A DNA stretch of 64,000 nt from positions 1,302,001 through 1,366,000 of the forward strand of contig NC_018212.1 in assembly GCF_000219625.1 (NCBI RefSeq), given 5' to 3'. Of the stretch, positions 10,317 through 20,312 are shown piece by piece. The notes beneath the pieces are model-generated. The model was not told where the DNA came from, searched no databases, and worked only from the letters and a program-made list of their open reading frames with translations. The DNA is from Zymoseptoria tritici IPO323 (lineage: Eukaryota; Ascomycota; Dothideomycetes; Mycosphaerellales; Mycosphaerellaceae). Numbering within the stretch: position 1 is the stretch's first letter; each line of letters opens with the position of its first letter. The translations under genes and the position numbers were made by a program.

Positions 10317-12608
10317 ATGGCACGATATCCGACCTTTGAGGAATATGCCTCTCGCAATGCACACAAGGAAGGAATCTCCCGATGCAATACCCTGCTTTCC
10401 AAAAACCCGAAGGATGTAAATCTCCTGATCACAAAACTCCAGCTCCTCTGCGACAGCAATCAGGAATACGCTGCCACGCTGGACCAAATCGTTGCTCACA
10501 CTCCGCCGATACAGGACATCCAAAGTCTGGTCAACGTCGAGGCTTCCGTGATCCTTGCGCAGAAGAACGCCTTCCCGATACCGCTCACTTCAGGGCCTCA
10601 AGTTTCCGCATTGTGGACAGCAGCGTTCAAATCTGCCAACACATCATATCTCAAACTTGACATCTTGAGTGTACGCTTCTCTCAAGCCGTCATCGACAAT
10701 CGACTACAAGATGCGCAGCAGACCCTGATTGCATGGAAAGCTTTCCAACCCAAGAATCGAAGCATTTACATGGCGCATGCGGCGTATACGCAGCTATTGT
10801 CGACTTCGAACGAGGATTTGCAGGCAAGGTTGGCGGTGATGTTGGCGAAGAAGGCGGTGAAGGAGAATTTTGACGATGAGAAGGATTTGGACTGTAGAGT
10901 TGTTGGTCAAATACTTGCGAGGCAGGGGATGAAGGAAGATCTGGAGGGTATTCGGGAGAGGCCATTCCGGGAGAGCAGGGAGGTGTATGAGGCGTTGGGT
11001 TTGAGCGAAAAGGTGGTGTTGCCGACTGCGAATACGACAAATAATGCCGCGGGACCATCGCCAAGAGACAAGCTGGAAACGAACGTTGCGAGATTGAAGG
11101 AGTCTTTTTCTGGAAGCGTGAAGAACTCCGCGCCTGAGGAAGACTTTGTCAAGCTCGCAGAGGAGACCATTCGGCTCTTCCACAATGCGATCTCAGATCA
11201 GGACCTCGCTCGATCTCGCGGTCCTGCCGACGCCGCCTTTCTCGCCATCTCCTCCTTGGTCCATGTCTTCACCACCAGCGGCTCTCAAATTCCGCTCCTC
11301 CAAGCAGCCTTCGTTGCCGAAACCCTGCTATCTCACAACCCGCACATACACGAAGCCAGGCTAATCCTCGTTTACCTCTATATGCGCCTACGGCTTGGCA
11401 CCCTGGCCGCCCACTTTTACAACTCCCTCGAGATCAAAGAGGTCCAGAATGACACCGTCGGCCATGTCCTATTTACCCGCCTATCCCTAACACAGCCCTT
11501 CCGCTCCACATCATCGACATCTCAGGACGTCCTCGACCCACACGAACGCTCTGCGAAAGCTCTTCAAATCTATCCGCGCCACGAGTCTCGCCTGGCAGAT
11601 ACAGAAGCCGGAGTACCAGATCACGGTCAGAGCGGGATGATCTTCGACTTGCAAGCTCTTCGCACGACGTTACGGACGAGTCTGCCGAGGCGAATGCTTC
11701 TTCTGGAACACCGCCGCATCGCTCGAATGACGGGCAAGGCAGGGAGCAAAAGTGCGGTGGATGCATTGGGACCCAGAGTACTGGCAAACTGGCGTAATTG
11801 CAACGACTCGAGAGACTTCCACGCGGCTTTTGAGTACGGTTTCAATGTTGAAGAGGCCTTATACGGAGATGGCAAGATAGGCAAGGTCGACGAGAGGTGG
11901 ATGTTGCTGATATTGGCGGCCGATGTTGCGGCTTCTCTCGCCAATGGACAGGTGCCGCTGATCGAAGATTCACAGACCTTGCTGCAGCTTCTGGAACAAC
12001 AATTGACAGACAGCAAAGAGTCGAAGGGTGTAAACGAAGTCGAGGAGAAATGCGCAGAAATCACAAGAAGAACGCTACAGCTTCTCTTGTCCTTCCCACG
12101 CACATCGACTACGTCCGATGACGAGGCCGGAGAGAAGGCCCGCAGCGATGCTCTCACAGCTTTGTCGGCTTGCGTCAAAGATCTCCCGCTCAACGACATT
12201 CTGTCAGACCCAGCTTCGGCCGACAACCTGGCCGAAAAGCTTCAGACTCACTACGCGCTCCTGGACGTCTTCCGCACCATCCTCGTCACCTGCCGCCGAC
12301 TCCTCACTCCTCCCAAGCATGCTTCCGTATCAGATGACCTCAAAGCTGGCCTGTCTGACCTCAGATCATTGGTCGAAGACCTCGTTCGAGAAGTCATGGC
12401 ATCGGCGAGGAGAGGACGAGATGCTCTATCAGTGCGAAACTTGCGAGATCAGATATCAAGCGGGACTGCTGGGAACGAGGGGCGAGGAAAGGATGTTTGG
12501 CAACTGTTAGAGTGCAGTGGCACGGGAATGGAGGGATTCGTGAATGCCGTTGTGGCAAGCGCGAGGGAGGGATGGGAAGGTGTGGAGAAAGTTGGCCGGT
12601 TGCCGTGA
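10317..12608 (+). CDS. mdm20: NatB auxiliary subunit Mdm20/Naa25
   Basis: Auxiliary, ribosome-anchoring subunit of N-terminal acetyltransferase B, which acetylates proteins starting Met-Asp/Glu/Asn and supports actin and mitochondrial inheritance. One uninterrupted frame of 763 aa from an ATG with no in-frame upstream competitor. The N-terminal 200 residues are TPR-like helical pairs (ISRCNTLLSKNPKDVNLLIT.., AQQTLIAWKAFQPKNRSIYM), the middle carries the family segment ARLILVYLYMRLRLGTLAAHFYN, and the C-terminal third is helical. It is convergent with the tautomerase-like gene, 68 bp apart. Recognition is by overall pattern rather than catalytic residues, since this subunit has none. Confidence 0.85.
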   Translation: MARYPTFEEYASRNAHKEGISRCNTLLSKNPKDVNLLITKLQLLCDSNQEYAATLDQIVAHTPPIQDIQSLVNVEASVILAQKNAFPIPLTSGPQVSALWTAAFKSANTSYLKLDILSVRFSQAVIDNRLQDAQQTLIAWKAFQPKNRSIYMAHAAYTQLLSTSNEDLQARLAVMLAKKAVKENFDDEKDLDCRVVGQILARQGMKEDLEGIRERPFRESREVYEALGLSEKVVLPTANTTNNAAGPSPRDKLETNVARLKESFSGSVKNSAPEEDFVKLAEETIRLFHNAISDQDLARSRGPADAAFLAISSLVHVFTTSGSQIPLLQAAFVAETLLSHNPHIHEARLILVYLYMRLRLGTLAAHFYNSLEIKEVQNDTVGHVLFTRLSLTQPFRSTSSTSQDVLDPHERSAKALQIYPRHESRLADTEAGVPDHGQSGMIFDLQALRTTLRTSLPRRMLLLEHRRIARMTGKAGSKSAVDALGPRVLANWRNCNDSRDFHAAFEYGFNVEEALYGDGKIGKVDERWMLLILAADVAASLANGQVPLIEDSQTLLQLLEQQLTDSKESKGVNEVEEKCAEITRRTLQLLLSFPRTSTTSDDEAGEKARSDALTALSACVKDLPLNDILSDPASADNLAEKLQTHYALLDVFRTILVTCRRLLTPPKHASVSDDLKAGLSDLRSLVEDLVREVMASARRGRDALSVRNLRDQISSGTAGNEGRGKDVWQLLECSGTGMEGFVNAVVASAREGWEGVEKVGRLP

Positions 12609-12676
12609 TACAATCCTTCAGACATTCTGCCAATTTCACACGACTCTCCCCAGCACCTCGTAAGCCACAACTCCTT

Positions 12677-13138
12677 CTACTTACCCCCCACCCCCAACTC
12701 AAGCTCCGCCAACCGCTTCCGACTAATCTCCGCCTTCTCCTCCTCCCCCTCCCCAAAACTCTCCGGCGGATCGATCCCATTAATCCTCCACAACCAAGCC
12801 GGCGCATCAATAATATTATACTCCAACTTCAATCCTCGATCCAACGTGTACGGCCTCAGAATCCCATCAAACGTGTCCATCATACCCTTCGATCGAGCCT
12901 TGTTGTTCGGATCCTGATGGCGTGCAATGTGGATGATTTCGATGAGCACTTTGTCGGCATTGCTGGTTCCGGCGGTGTAGAAGTCCTCGACGGGGAGTTT
13001 GTAGAAGGTCACGTTGACGTAGTAGTCGGGCAGCTTCGCCGTGTTGACGTACCAGTCTGTGATTTCACGGGCGAGGGAGGCTTTTTCGGAGGGGTCGGTG
13101 AAGACGGTGGAGGAGTGGGAGATTTTCCAGATGGGCAT
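12677..13138 (-). CDS. tautomerase-superfamily protein (cis-CaaD-like)
   Basis: Intronless, 153 aa. The ATG at 13138-13136 was chosen because it yields Met-Pro-Ile-Trp, placing the catalytic Pro as residue 1 after Met removal, the hallmark of the tautomerase fold. Family members include fungal proteins related to cis-3-chloroacrylic acid dehalogenase. IARHQDPNNKARSKGMMDTF carries Arg residues of the kind that bind carboxylates, and the C-terminal half (LEYNIIDAPAWLWRINGIDPP) fits a fungal Tautomerase_3-type protein. The natural substrate is unknown; real dehalogenase activity is not implied. Confidence 0.8.
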   Translation of the reverse strand: MPIWKISHSSTVFTDPSEKASLAREITDWYVNTAKLPDYYVNVTFYKLPVEDFYTAGTSNADKVLIEIIHIARHQDPNNKARSKGMMDTFDGILRPYTLDRGLKLEYNIIDAPAWLWRINGIDPPESFGEGEEEKAEISRKRLAELELGVGGK

Positions 13139-13690
13139 TTTGAAGGTGCGTGGAGGTGAGGTATTGGTTTGGAGTTGAGCTTTAGTGTCGTGGATCTTGA
13201 GGCATGGTATTGATGTTGTGTTTGCGAATCTATAGCATCCGTCCTTCTCAGTGATTAGTATTCCAATGACGAGCTGATCAGTAATCAAATATGGCACTGA
13301 GGATAGAACGTAGATCCTGAATGCTGTCATCGAAATTCAAGCTTCAAATCGATAGAAAGCAAGAAGGCACTAGTATTTGCAGGTATTACAAGAATGCATG
13401 CATTCTCAAGGTAACTCAACTGAAGCTTAGATTCTGTGTGCTAGGAGAGCCATCACGCAGATTCACATGTACAGATTCAGCCTTGAGGGAGGTCGATCGC
13501 TCGCCATCAGAGCACACTCAACGCATTTGAGGTTCCACATAGAGACAATGGCGTTGAATCCTCATTCTCCTTGCAGACCACGACCACAGCCTCCATCGGG
13601 TGCATGGGAACGAAGCCTGATTTTGATGAGATGATGTGACAAATCGCAATCGCATGATCCCCATTCGCCTCTCCCCGTATGCGCAAACAT
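13139..13690. other. intergenic, nothing recognised
   Basis: 552 bp between the tautomerase start and the end of the M3 peptidase gene. No coding signal or repeat is seen. Confidence 0.5.
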
Positions 13691-16084
13691 TTACGGACAT
13701 GCATCCTGGTTTGCTCCAAGCCACGCCAGGTACGGTGCTGAACTCGGTTCATGACCCAGGTAATCGATCAACGTCTTCATCTCCGGCTGTGTTCCACCCA
13801 TGCAGAGTACCAGTTCCCGATACCTCCTCCCGTTCTCTCTGCTCAAGACATCACCGGCGAACCCAGCCTCAAAGATATTGATAGCGAACAGACGACCCCT
13901 ACATCTCGTCAGTAATCCCAACGCTGGACTTGATCGCTCGTCATCACTTACAAGATGTAAGCATAGTACCCAGCATCATACTTCCCGTTAATAGCGCGGA
14001 ACACCGACTGGCCTTGACAATACTCCCATCCTTCCAGGTCCTCGCCTCCGTGCATGCAAAAGATCTCACATCGCAATTTGTTGTAGAGCATGGCCAAGTT
14101 TGTCTGTTCAAGCTCGTCGTGCGAGGCGGGGCTATGGACCTGCATGTCGTACATCGCATAGAAAAGCTCGTTCAGTGACGTACGCACTCGCCTACTGGTC
14201 TCGTTCGACCCCAGTAAGATGGCACGTTGGCGGCTGATCTTGCGTGGAGCTTCTCCAGTGCCGGCGTCGTCTGCCTTGCCATGTCGCTGAGCTCTGGGAG
14301 TGGCAAGCCATGCTTCCTTCATGGTGGGACTAATATACGAGTAGTGAAGCGACACATCCTCGATGACCTGTGGATCCCAGAAGAATTGCTCTAGCATCAT
14401 GCTGTGATGACGTCGGGTGATAGAATCAGCGATTGCTCACCAAAGAAATATCAACACGAGAGATATTTGCGAGCTCGACAACAGACTTCTGCCCATTGGA
14501 CTTACCTAGGAGTTTCCACGAAGTCGCTGCTGACTGCGTGAAGCCTTGAGTATCGGGATCGACTGAGCAAGTTGTGGTACATATGCCCTAATTCATGGAA
14601 CAGACTTCGTACATCGTTGAGATCTAGTAGAGTGGGCTTCGTAGGGGTAGGCTTCAGGTAGTTCATTACCAAGCACGAACAAGGATGAAACCAGCTCCCG
14701 TCTGGCTTCTGGAACCTCTGTGGATCTAGTCAGCAAACATACATCTTGAGGATCCGAAGAAAGGAATGCGCACTTTTTGCAGGGTGTACTGGCCAGCGTG
14801 CGTAAACTTTCCTTCACGAGGGAAGAAGTCGAAGTATGCGTATCCCAGGAAGTCGGGCTCGGAGTCCACTGCCCATGCGGAGAACATTTGAACATCTTCA
14901 TGCCAGATACTAGCAGCGGTTTCAACTGGGACCAGCCTCACGCCCAATATATGGACGTACATCTGAAGAAGCTTGGCCAGAGTCGAGTTGAGCTCGAAGT
15001 ACTCTGACACGGGGATTCCATGACCATCGGTTCCGTTCCGCTTCAGATCAGCTTGCTTCTCGAAGTAGGCCTTGTCCCAGAAGTAAAGCTTGATCTCATC
15101 AGTTGAGTCGTTGTCACTGTCTGCGAGCGCTTGTTCAACTTTGGAAGCCCGTAACTCATCGGCAGCCCGCTCGGCAACCGGTCGGAGAGCCGTACGAACC
15201 TCTGACAGCAGCCGATGCACCGCTTCAGTCTTGACCATCTTTCGTGAGGTCTTGGAAGCGAAGTGATTAGACCAGCCTAACAATTGGGCTGTTTCATCTC
15301 GAAGGAGAACAAGTTCTCGGTGTAGCGGGACATTGTCTGGCATGCGATTCATCACTGCATAATACATCTTCTTCCGAGTGGCCTCCTCCGTGGCAGATTC
15401 AAGTACACGCGAGCTGTACGCATTTTTAGTGGGCACCCACACATGCTCGGCATACTCATCATGGCCGTGCCTCAGCTGCGCTACAAAGGATCTGGGCACG
15501 CCACGTAACTCGCTCCGTGTAAGCCACAACCCAGTCGTCTCGTTCGCGAGATTCTTCCTACAACTCTTGGCCAGCTCAATAGCTCGTTTCTTCTTTGCGA
15601 CGAATTCTTGTCGGCGGGCAGCATCAGTAATCCCGCAACCTCCGTCTATGAAGGCTTCATGCAGCTTGCTCAGATAGTGGAAAGATTCGTCCGTACCACT
15701 TGGACCGAGGGAACGGGCGGCCTGGAATTGCTGCCAGACACGGTGGACAAGGGCGAACAATTTCGTTTGCGAAAAGAACTCGGCTTCGGCGTTGCTGAAC
15801 ATTTCAGCTGCCGCGTAGGAGGCATCTCGGAGCTCTTTCACCGGGTGAGTCGAGGCGTAGAATCTAAGGTGATTCTCTTTCTCTGATCTCGAGTTTTCAT
15901 CCTCTGCGATTGGCTGGATGACATTCGAGAAAGTGGCGTCGTCGAGATCAATGTGGACGAGTCGATGACACAAAGCCGTGGTATGTTTGGTGACAGCTTC
16001 GGCGTCCGCAAGTATTGCAACAGCCGTGGTGTCGAATGACGGCGCTTTCTTCAGCTGGAACGGGTCAGAGTAACCCGGCGGCAT
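13691..16084 (-). CDS. M3 zinc oligopeptidase (thimet/saccharolysin type)
   Basis: Zinc metallopeptidase cutting short peptides. Four exons (16084-14774, 14717-14506, 14401-13952, 13898-13691) give 726 aa, normal for family M3. The active site is intact: HELGH at about residues 478-482 (LFHELGHMYH) and the third ligand Glu at about 505 in SSDFVETPS, followed by MMLEQFFW. The C-terminal part has the usual YNKLRCEIF and FEAGFAGDVLSRENG..Y segments. The segment before the active site is Cys-containing (FHPCSCLVMNY), unlike most relatives, which have ALVCNF. It is divergent from the UstYa gene at 16633 across 548 bp, so shared control is plausible. It may trim the RiPP peptide, or be a housekeeping cytosolic enzyme that marks the cluster edge. 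Confidence 0.9.
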
Positions 16085-16632
16085 CGCGGAGAAGGCGAGG
16101 GAGAGAGTTGCATGTTGATGAAGGTAGGACTAAAAGTCGTGTGGAAAGGATGTCCAGCGACTTGATCCGACTGAGGTGCCCTCCAGCCCGGGTCACGTGT
16201 TTGGTTGCTTACTCAGCTCAGCCTTTCGCCGTTTCGGGTAAGGTACCTTACCTTACCGGGGGCAGGGAACGGCGGCTATGCCTCGGAGGCAAAAGACTTC
16301 ACTGTCCATACTCACGGGCAGGCAACCGTCGGCCTTGTCAGAATTCGACGGTTACATACCTCAAGGTAGGAAGGAGTAGGAAGATGAGCGTGTCCTCTGT
16401 CCGCGATTGCAGAACGCTTCTGACCGGCTCATTATTGGACGGCTCACCGTTCGAACCACGACTTGCAGACGATCGATCGGACCAGGCGAGTATCAGAGCA
16501 CCCATGTCCTTGCAGATCCTAGAGGTGGCCATATCGACGTGCTTGCCACTCGCTGTAAGCAGTATGTCAGTCACACTGCGCTCTCTTTTCCCTACCTTTC
16601 TTTCCTTATGCACCGGAAAAGACGGCCAAGAC
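16085..16632. promoter_or_regulatory. divergent promoter with 16-bp palindrome
   Basis: Shared 5' region of the M3 peptidase and the first UstYa-like gene. At 16237-16252 lies a perfect palindrome, GGTAAGGTACCTTACC, followed by another CTTACC copy. It lies about 150 bp from the peptidase ATG and 380 bp from the UstYa ATG. A regulatory role is inferred only from position and symmetry. Confidence 0.4.
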
Positions 16633-17700
16633 ATGGACTCTGCGAAGGGAAAGTACTCACCACTCGCGTCGGAACCTGGGATTGAGCTTCAAACATGCTT
16701 CGAGCCGGAGAAACGGCGCAGAATCAGCATCAACGTCTTCCTCGCAGCGACTATCCTCCTGGGCACTTACCTCTTTGGCATTGCGACAACGTTCGTCTTG
16801 ACCAGCGCATCTTGCGATCTGGGCACACAGCAAATCCACCCTACCGACTACCTACCCGCGGCAAAGGCTGTTGAACTAGAGGTGAGCACTGATGTGTACA
16901 AGACCTACAAGCAATCCTAGACTTTGCCGGCTCCTGTCTGCCTGCAGGTCTCGTGCGGCATCAATGCCGCGTTACCTCGGCCACCGCTGACCTGTACACT
17001 TGGACTGCCCAGACCGTTCATTTCATCAACGGGCCATGGTTCGACGAGCGAGGGGATCCATTCTTTCACAGCGGCCAAGACGATACGGAGTACTTTGGGA
17101 AAGACGGTGACGAAGTCGATCGTGCGTGGAGCGAGCTGCTTATAAATCGCTACTTCCTCATCTCCGACGATGAAGCGCTGCAGGCTTGGGGTCCGGATTA
17201 CAAGAAATACTACAAGTACCCGGGTGACAACGAAACCACAGCCGGGTACGTTGCTGGGATAGACGTGCTCCATCAGTTGCATTGTTTGGACCACCTTCGC
17301 AAGGTCCTCAATCCAGCACGCTACAACTCGACCATGTCCAAGACATTCCAAAGCTATCATACCGGTAAGCTCTTCTACCTTCTCTTGATGCGATGCTTCT
17401 TCGTTCGCTGACCGCAAAGACCACTGCATCGACCTGATCCGTCAGTCGATTCAATGCCAATCGGACATCACGCTCAATCCAACCCGCTGGTGGCCCGCAT
17501 TAGGCGGTACGGGCAGGAACTTCATCGACACCGACAGACCGCATACGTGCCGCAACTTCGGCAAGATTCGAGAGTGGGCACATGGACGTTATGAGCAGTG
17601 GCATCGAAATACCAACCAGCATCTGCCGCCCGTGGAAGAGGCAGCGTTGCACATGGAAGACGTAATGGAGTATAAGCACAAGCAGGACACATCTTCATAA
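16633..17700 (+). CDS. UstYa-family (DUF3328) oxidase, copy 1
   Basis: UstYa-type proteins are membrane-bound, secretory-pathway oxidases that cyclise or crosslink fungal RiPP peptides. Exons 16633-16881, 17013-17364 and 17420-17700 give 293 aa. The start was chosen so that a short hydrophilic leader (YSPLASEPG) precedes one transmembrane helix at about residues 36-57. Both signature motifs are intact: HQLHC at about 170-174 in VLHQLHCLDHLRK, and HC at 202-203 in DHCIDLIRQSIQC. The conserved late Cys (PHTCRNFGKIREW) is present. Intron 1 is 131 bp with a GCTGAC branch site. The frame stays open upstream of 16633, so a longer N terminus is possible. With its neighbours it supports a RiPP pathway. 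Confidence 0.88.
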
Positions 17701-18361
17701 AGAGATAGCGGCGAGCAACGTTCGGTGATCTCGGTGATCTCAATGTCAGACGATTTCCAAGTTTCAAATCGATTGGTGCCATCAGCATCCCGGCGGCGGG
17801 GGACCAGACCTCACGCACGGTCAAAGGGAAAACACCGCCGCGAAACGCCCTCAGTCACTCATAACAATCGTCTGTCAAGCGGTCAAAGAAGGACTGCAGC
17901 ATCAAAAAGTCAAAGGATCAACATGCTAACTCGAGACTTGACAGCACCGCCACATTGTTTGAGGCACCATTTCCAACGTTTGCGCCACTGCCGCTTTGAA
18001 CTCATGTTATGCGGGCGGCTGCATGTCACCGAACTCACTTGGCTACCAACCTAGTATTAAGCCATATGGTAAACAGCTCGGCAGAAGCGAGTTATACAAC
18101 AGAAAGACGCTCGAATCTCTGATAGTGATCAATAGGGCAAAACCACGGAAAAGCAACGCTGGGTTTGGTCGGTGCAAACACTGCCGACTCGATTTGATCG
18201 GACGAATAATGCAAGTGGAAAAAGCCATTGCAATTTGACCAATCATCCTACTTCTCAATGGAACCCTCCAGACTACTCTCCGACGGTGTTGTAACGAGCC
18301 TTGACAGTCGATAGCTTTGCCACCTGTTGCCCTCAAAGCACTTCACTTGATCGACGTCGAC
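17701..18361. other. convergent 3' flanks of UstYa-1 and precursor
   Basis: 661 bp between convergent genes. No gene or clear repeat is seen. Confidence 0.5.
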
Positions 18362-18936
18362 CTACTCGTGCGTGATCTTCCACTCGACATCGGGCTCATC
18401 ACGCTTGATCTTATCCTTCCACTCGACGTCGCCCTCGTAGCGCTTGGTCTTGTCCTTCCACTCGACGTCGCCCTCGTAGCGCTTGATCTTGTCCTTCCAC
18501 TCGACGTCGCCCTCGTAGCGCTTGGTCTTATCCTTCCACTCGACGTCGCCCTCGTAGCGCTTGGTCTTGTCCTTCCACTCGACGTCGCCCTCGTAGCGCT
18601 TGGTCTTGTCCTTCCACTCGACGTCGCCCTCGTAGCGCTTGGTCTTGTCCTTCCACTCGACGTCGCCCTCGTAGCGCTTGGTCTTGTCCTTCCACTCGAC
18701 GTCGCCCTCGTAGCGCTTGGTCTTGCCCTTCCATTCGACGTCGCCTTCGTAACGCTTGATCTTGTCCTGGCCGTTGCGTTCGTTCAAGTCGAAGACCTGG
18801 ACTGCGTTTGGAGCTATAATTCAATGAGCAGGTGTGAAATGTCGTGGTCATAGGTACACCGACCGGCGTGGGGAATTGAGAGTGCCGAGACGCAAGTCAC
18901 GGCCACGAGGCCGAGCAAGAGATTGAGTAACTTCAT
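18362..18936 (-). CDS. repeat-containing RiPP precursor (dikaritin-like, Kex2-processed)
   Basis: Two exons (18936-18858 and 18813-18362, intron 44 bp, donor GTACCT) give 176 aa. Residues 1-20 (MKLLNLLLGLVAVTCVSALS) are a secretion signal. A spacer ending DKIKR leads into nine tandem 13-residue units: YEGDVEWK, then Asp (Gly once), Lys, Thr (Ile twice), Lys-Arg. A tenth, degenerate unit lacks the Tyr and the dibasic site (DEPDVEWK) and ends the protein. Signal peptide plus tandem cores separated by Lys-Arg is the architecture of UstA/GigA-type precursors cut by Kex2. UstYa-family genes on both sides support the call. The donor is the weakest point: GTCGGT, 7 nt upstream and in another phase, would give a different junction. 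The product structure is unknown. Confidence 0.85.
18401..18751 (-). repeat. nine 39-bp tandem repeats encoding RiPP cores
   Basis: Nine head-to-tail 39-bp units, nearly identical even at synonymous sites, each encoding Tyr-first YEGDVEWK plus a Lys-rich linker ending Lys-Arg. Differences are few: one Asp/Gly change, two Thr/Ile changes and scattered silent changes at the array ends. A diverged tenth unit occupies 18365-18400. High DNA identity suggests recent expansion or gene conversion. Confidence 0.95.
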
Positions 18937-19321
18937 TTCGGAACCCCGCTTGTATGGCGCTGCAAAGTTGAAATCGTTCAAGTTGAACAATTGTACATCT
19001 TACTTCAATCTCGCGACGAGGGCACTATATGCAACCTCTCTCGTGCTTGCAGGGATGGCGACAGGAATGGCGCTTACTGTCCAGAACCACCCCTTTGCCC
19101 CCTCCGAGCTTCCATCGACAATTTCTCGACTTTGCATTGGCTCGGGATTATCGGTCTCATGCCCAACGTGCGAGACTCGCTCGATTCGTGCTTCCACTCG
19201 GCCAGGTTCTGACCAAAAAGTAAAGATCAGCGCATCTCCTGGTAGGGCGGTGAACCAGTCCAAATGTCACGATCCGTCGAACGCCGATTGTACGGGAACG
19301 TAGCTAGGGTACATCATGTAC

Positions 19322-19461
19322 AGCGTCTGAGCACATCGGAGGGACTTGCGGTGGGCGTCCAGGGGGCAAATCAAGGGTCGGATTGGCCAATTGCCTCGTG
19401 TTCCGGCCATTCACCTGTGGACAAGGATTGGCCGGTGATCCCTCCGATGTGCTGAGACGCT
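19322..19461. repeat. inverted repeat, 23-bp arms
   Basis: The left arm 19322-19344 (AGCGTCTGAGCACATCGGAG plus GGA) is the reverse complement of 19439-19461 with one mismatch, around a 94-bp spacer. It resembles a decayed MITE or hairpin element. Part of the arm sequence (ACATCGGAG) recurs in modified form (GCATCGGAG) in the arm at 20151. Confidence 0.7.
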
Positions 19462-19816
19462 AGAGCGTTTCTGCAGCCCTTGCCATGAGTGCATGCAACG
19501 CAATGCAACAACCTGTCTGTGTACAGTAACGCTCGGCTTACATAACCACCCAAACAGGCAATGGTTACATGATCAGTAGCTATGGCCGCTCGACCGGTGG
19601 AGCGGCCATGGCAAGCAACATAGCAAGCTGTTCTTGGCCTAGTATCTATCGCTTTCGGCTTAGCCGTCGTCAGCAATAGCTAGACCGGCCGTTCAGCGCG
19701 AGCGCGACACGTCTTACGCATCTTAAAAACCACTTCCGCAGACAGCCGAATACGGACCGTCTCCTTGCCTTACATTGCGTTGCATGCTGTTATGGCAAGG
19801 GCTACAGAAACGCTCT
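19462..19816. repeat. inverted repeat, 44-bp arms
   Basis: The left arm 19462-19505 (starts AGAGCGTTTCTGCAGCCC) matches the reverse complement of 19773-19816 with about four or five differences. The spacer of about 267 bp contains a further small palindrome. It directly abuts the preceding inverted repeat, as if elements had nested. Confidence 0.7.
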
Positions 19817-20150
19817 GCTGTACAGTGGACATCGTGCACCGGAAAAGCGCCGGGATCGTCCAGCGAATGCGAGCAATGACCCGAGCATCACTTTAGTGGA
19901 GACTGCGACTGTCATTAGCTTGTTTTGAGTTTGCTGGATCCGCGGTATTCTCGGATGCATGAGCACCTCTGTATCAGCAAGCTTTACAGTCCATATCCTG
20001 CATACGGGAAGCAGCGCTAGCTTCCGGAGACCTTGTCGCTGCCTTTTTCAGGCAAGTATCGACGTTTTTCCAAGATGAGATTGGTTCGGAGTCGCCGGTT
20101 TGACCGCCAGGGAATGGGCACTACTTCTTGCTTTTGGTCCAGAGTCGGTA

Positions 20151-20312
20151 GTACAGCAGGTGGACGCATCGGAGTGCACGCCCCCCTTGTAGGCTTCATG
20201 GGCCAAGTCCAGGGTAAACCGTGATTGATGAGAATCAGGCCAATCCGGCCCTGACCATATCCCCCTGCCGACGACAAGGAGGTGTCCACTCCGATGCGTC
20301 CACACGCCGTAC
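20151..20312. repeat. inverted repeat, about 39-bp arms
   Basis: The left arm 20151-20190 (GTACAGCAGGTGGACGCATC..) pairs with 20274-20312 at roughly 80-85 percent identity around an 83-bp spacer. It could be a MITE-like remnant related to the element at 19322, since both begin near TACAGC and share CATCGGAG. Confidence 0.65.

Noticed and set aside
18528..18851. Arg-rich frame (RRRRVEGQDQAL repeats) over the precursor array
   Set aside because: It is a shifted reading of the same 39-bp repeats. The frame with signal peptide, Lys-Arg sites and invariant Tyr is the coherent one.
18317..18853. Plus-strand hydrophobic repeat frame (LPLDVALVALGLV units)
   Set aside because: It is the antisense of the precursor repeats; periodicity alone makes it open and membrane-like.
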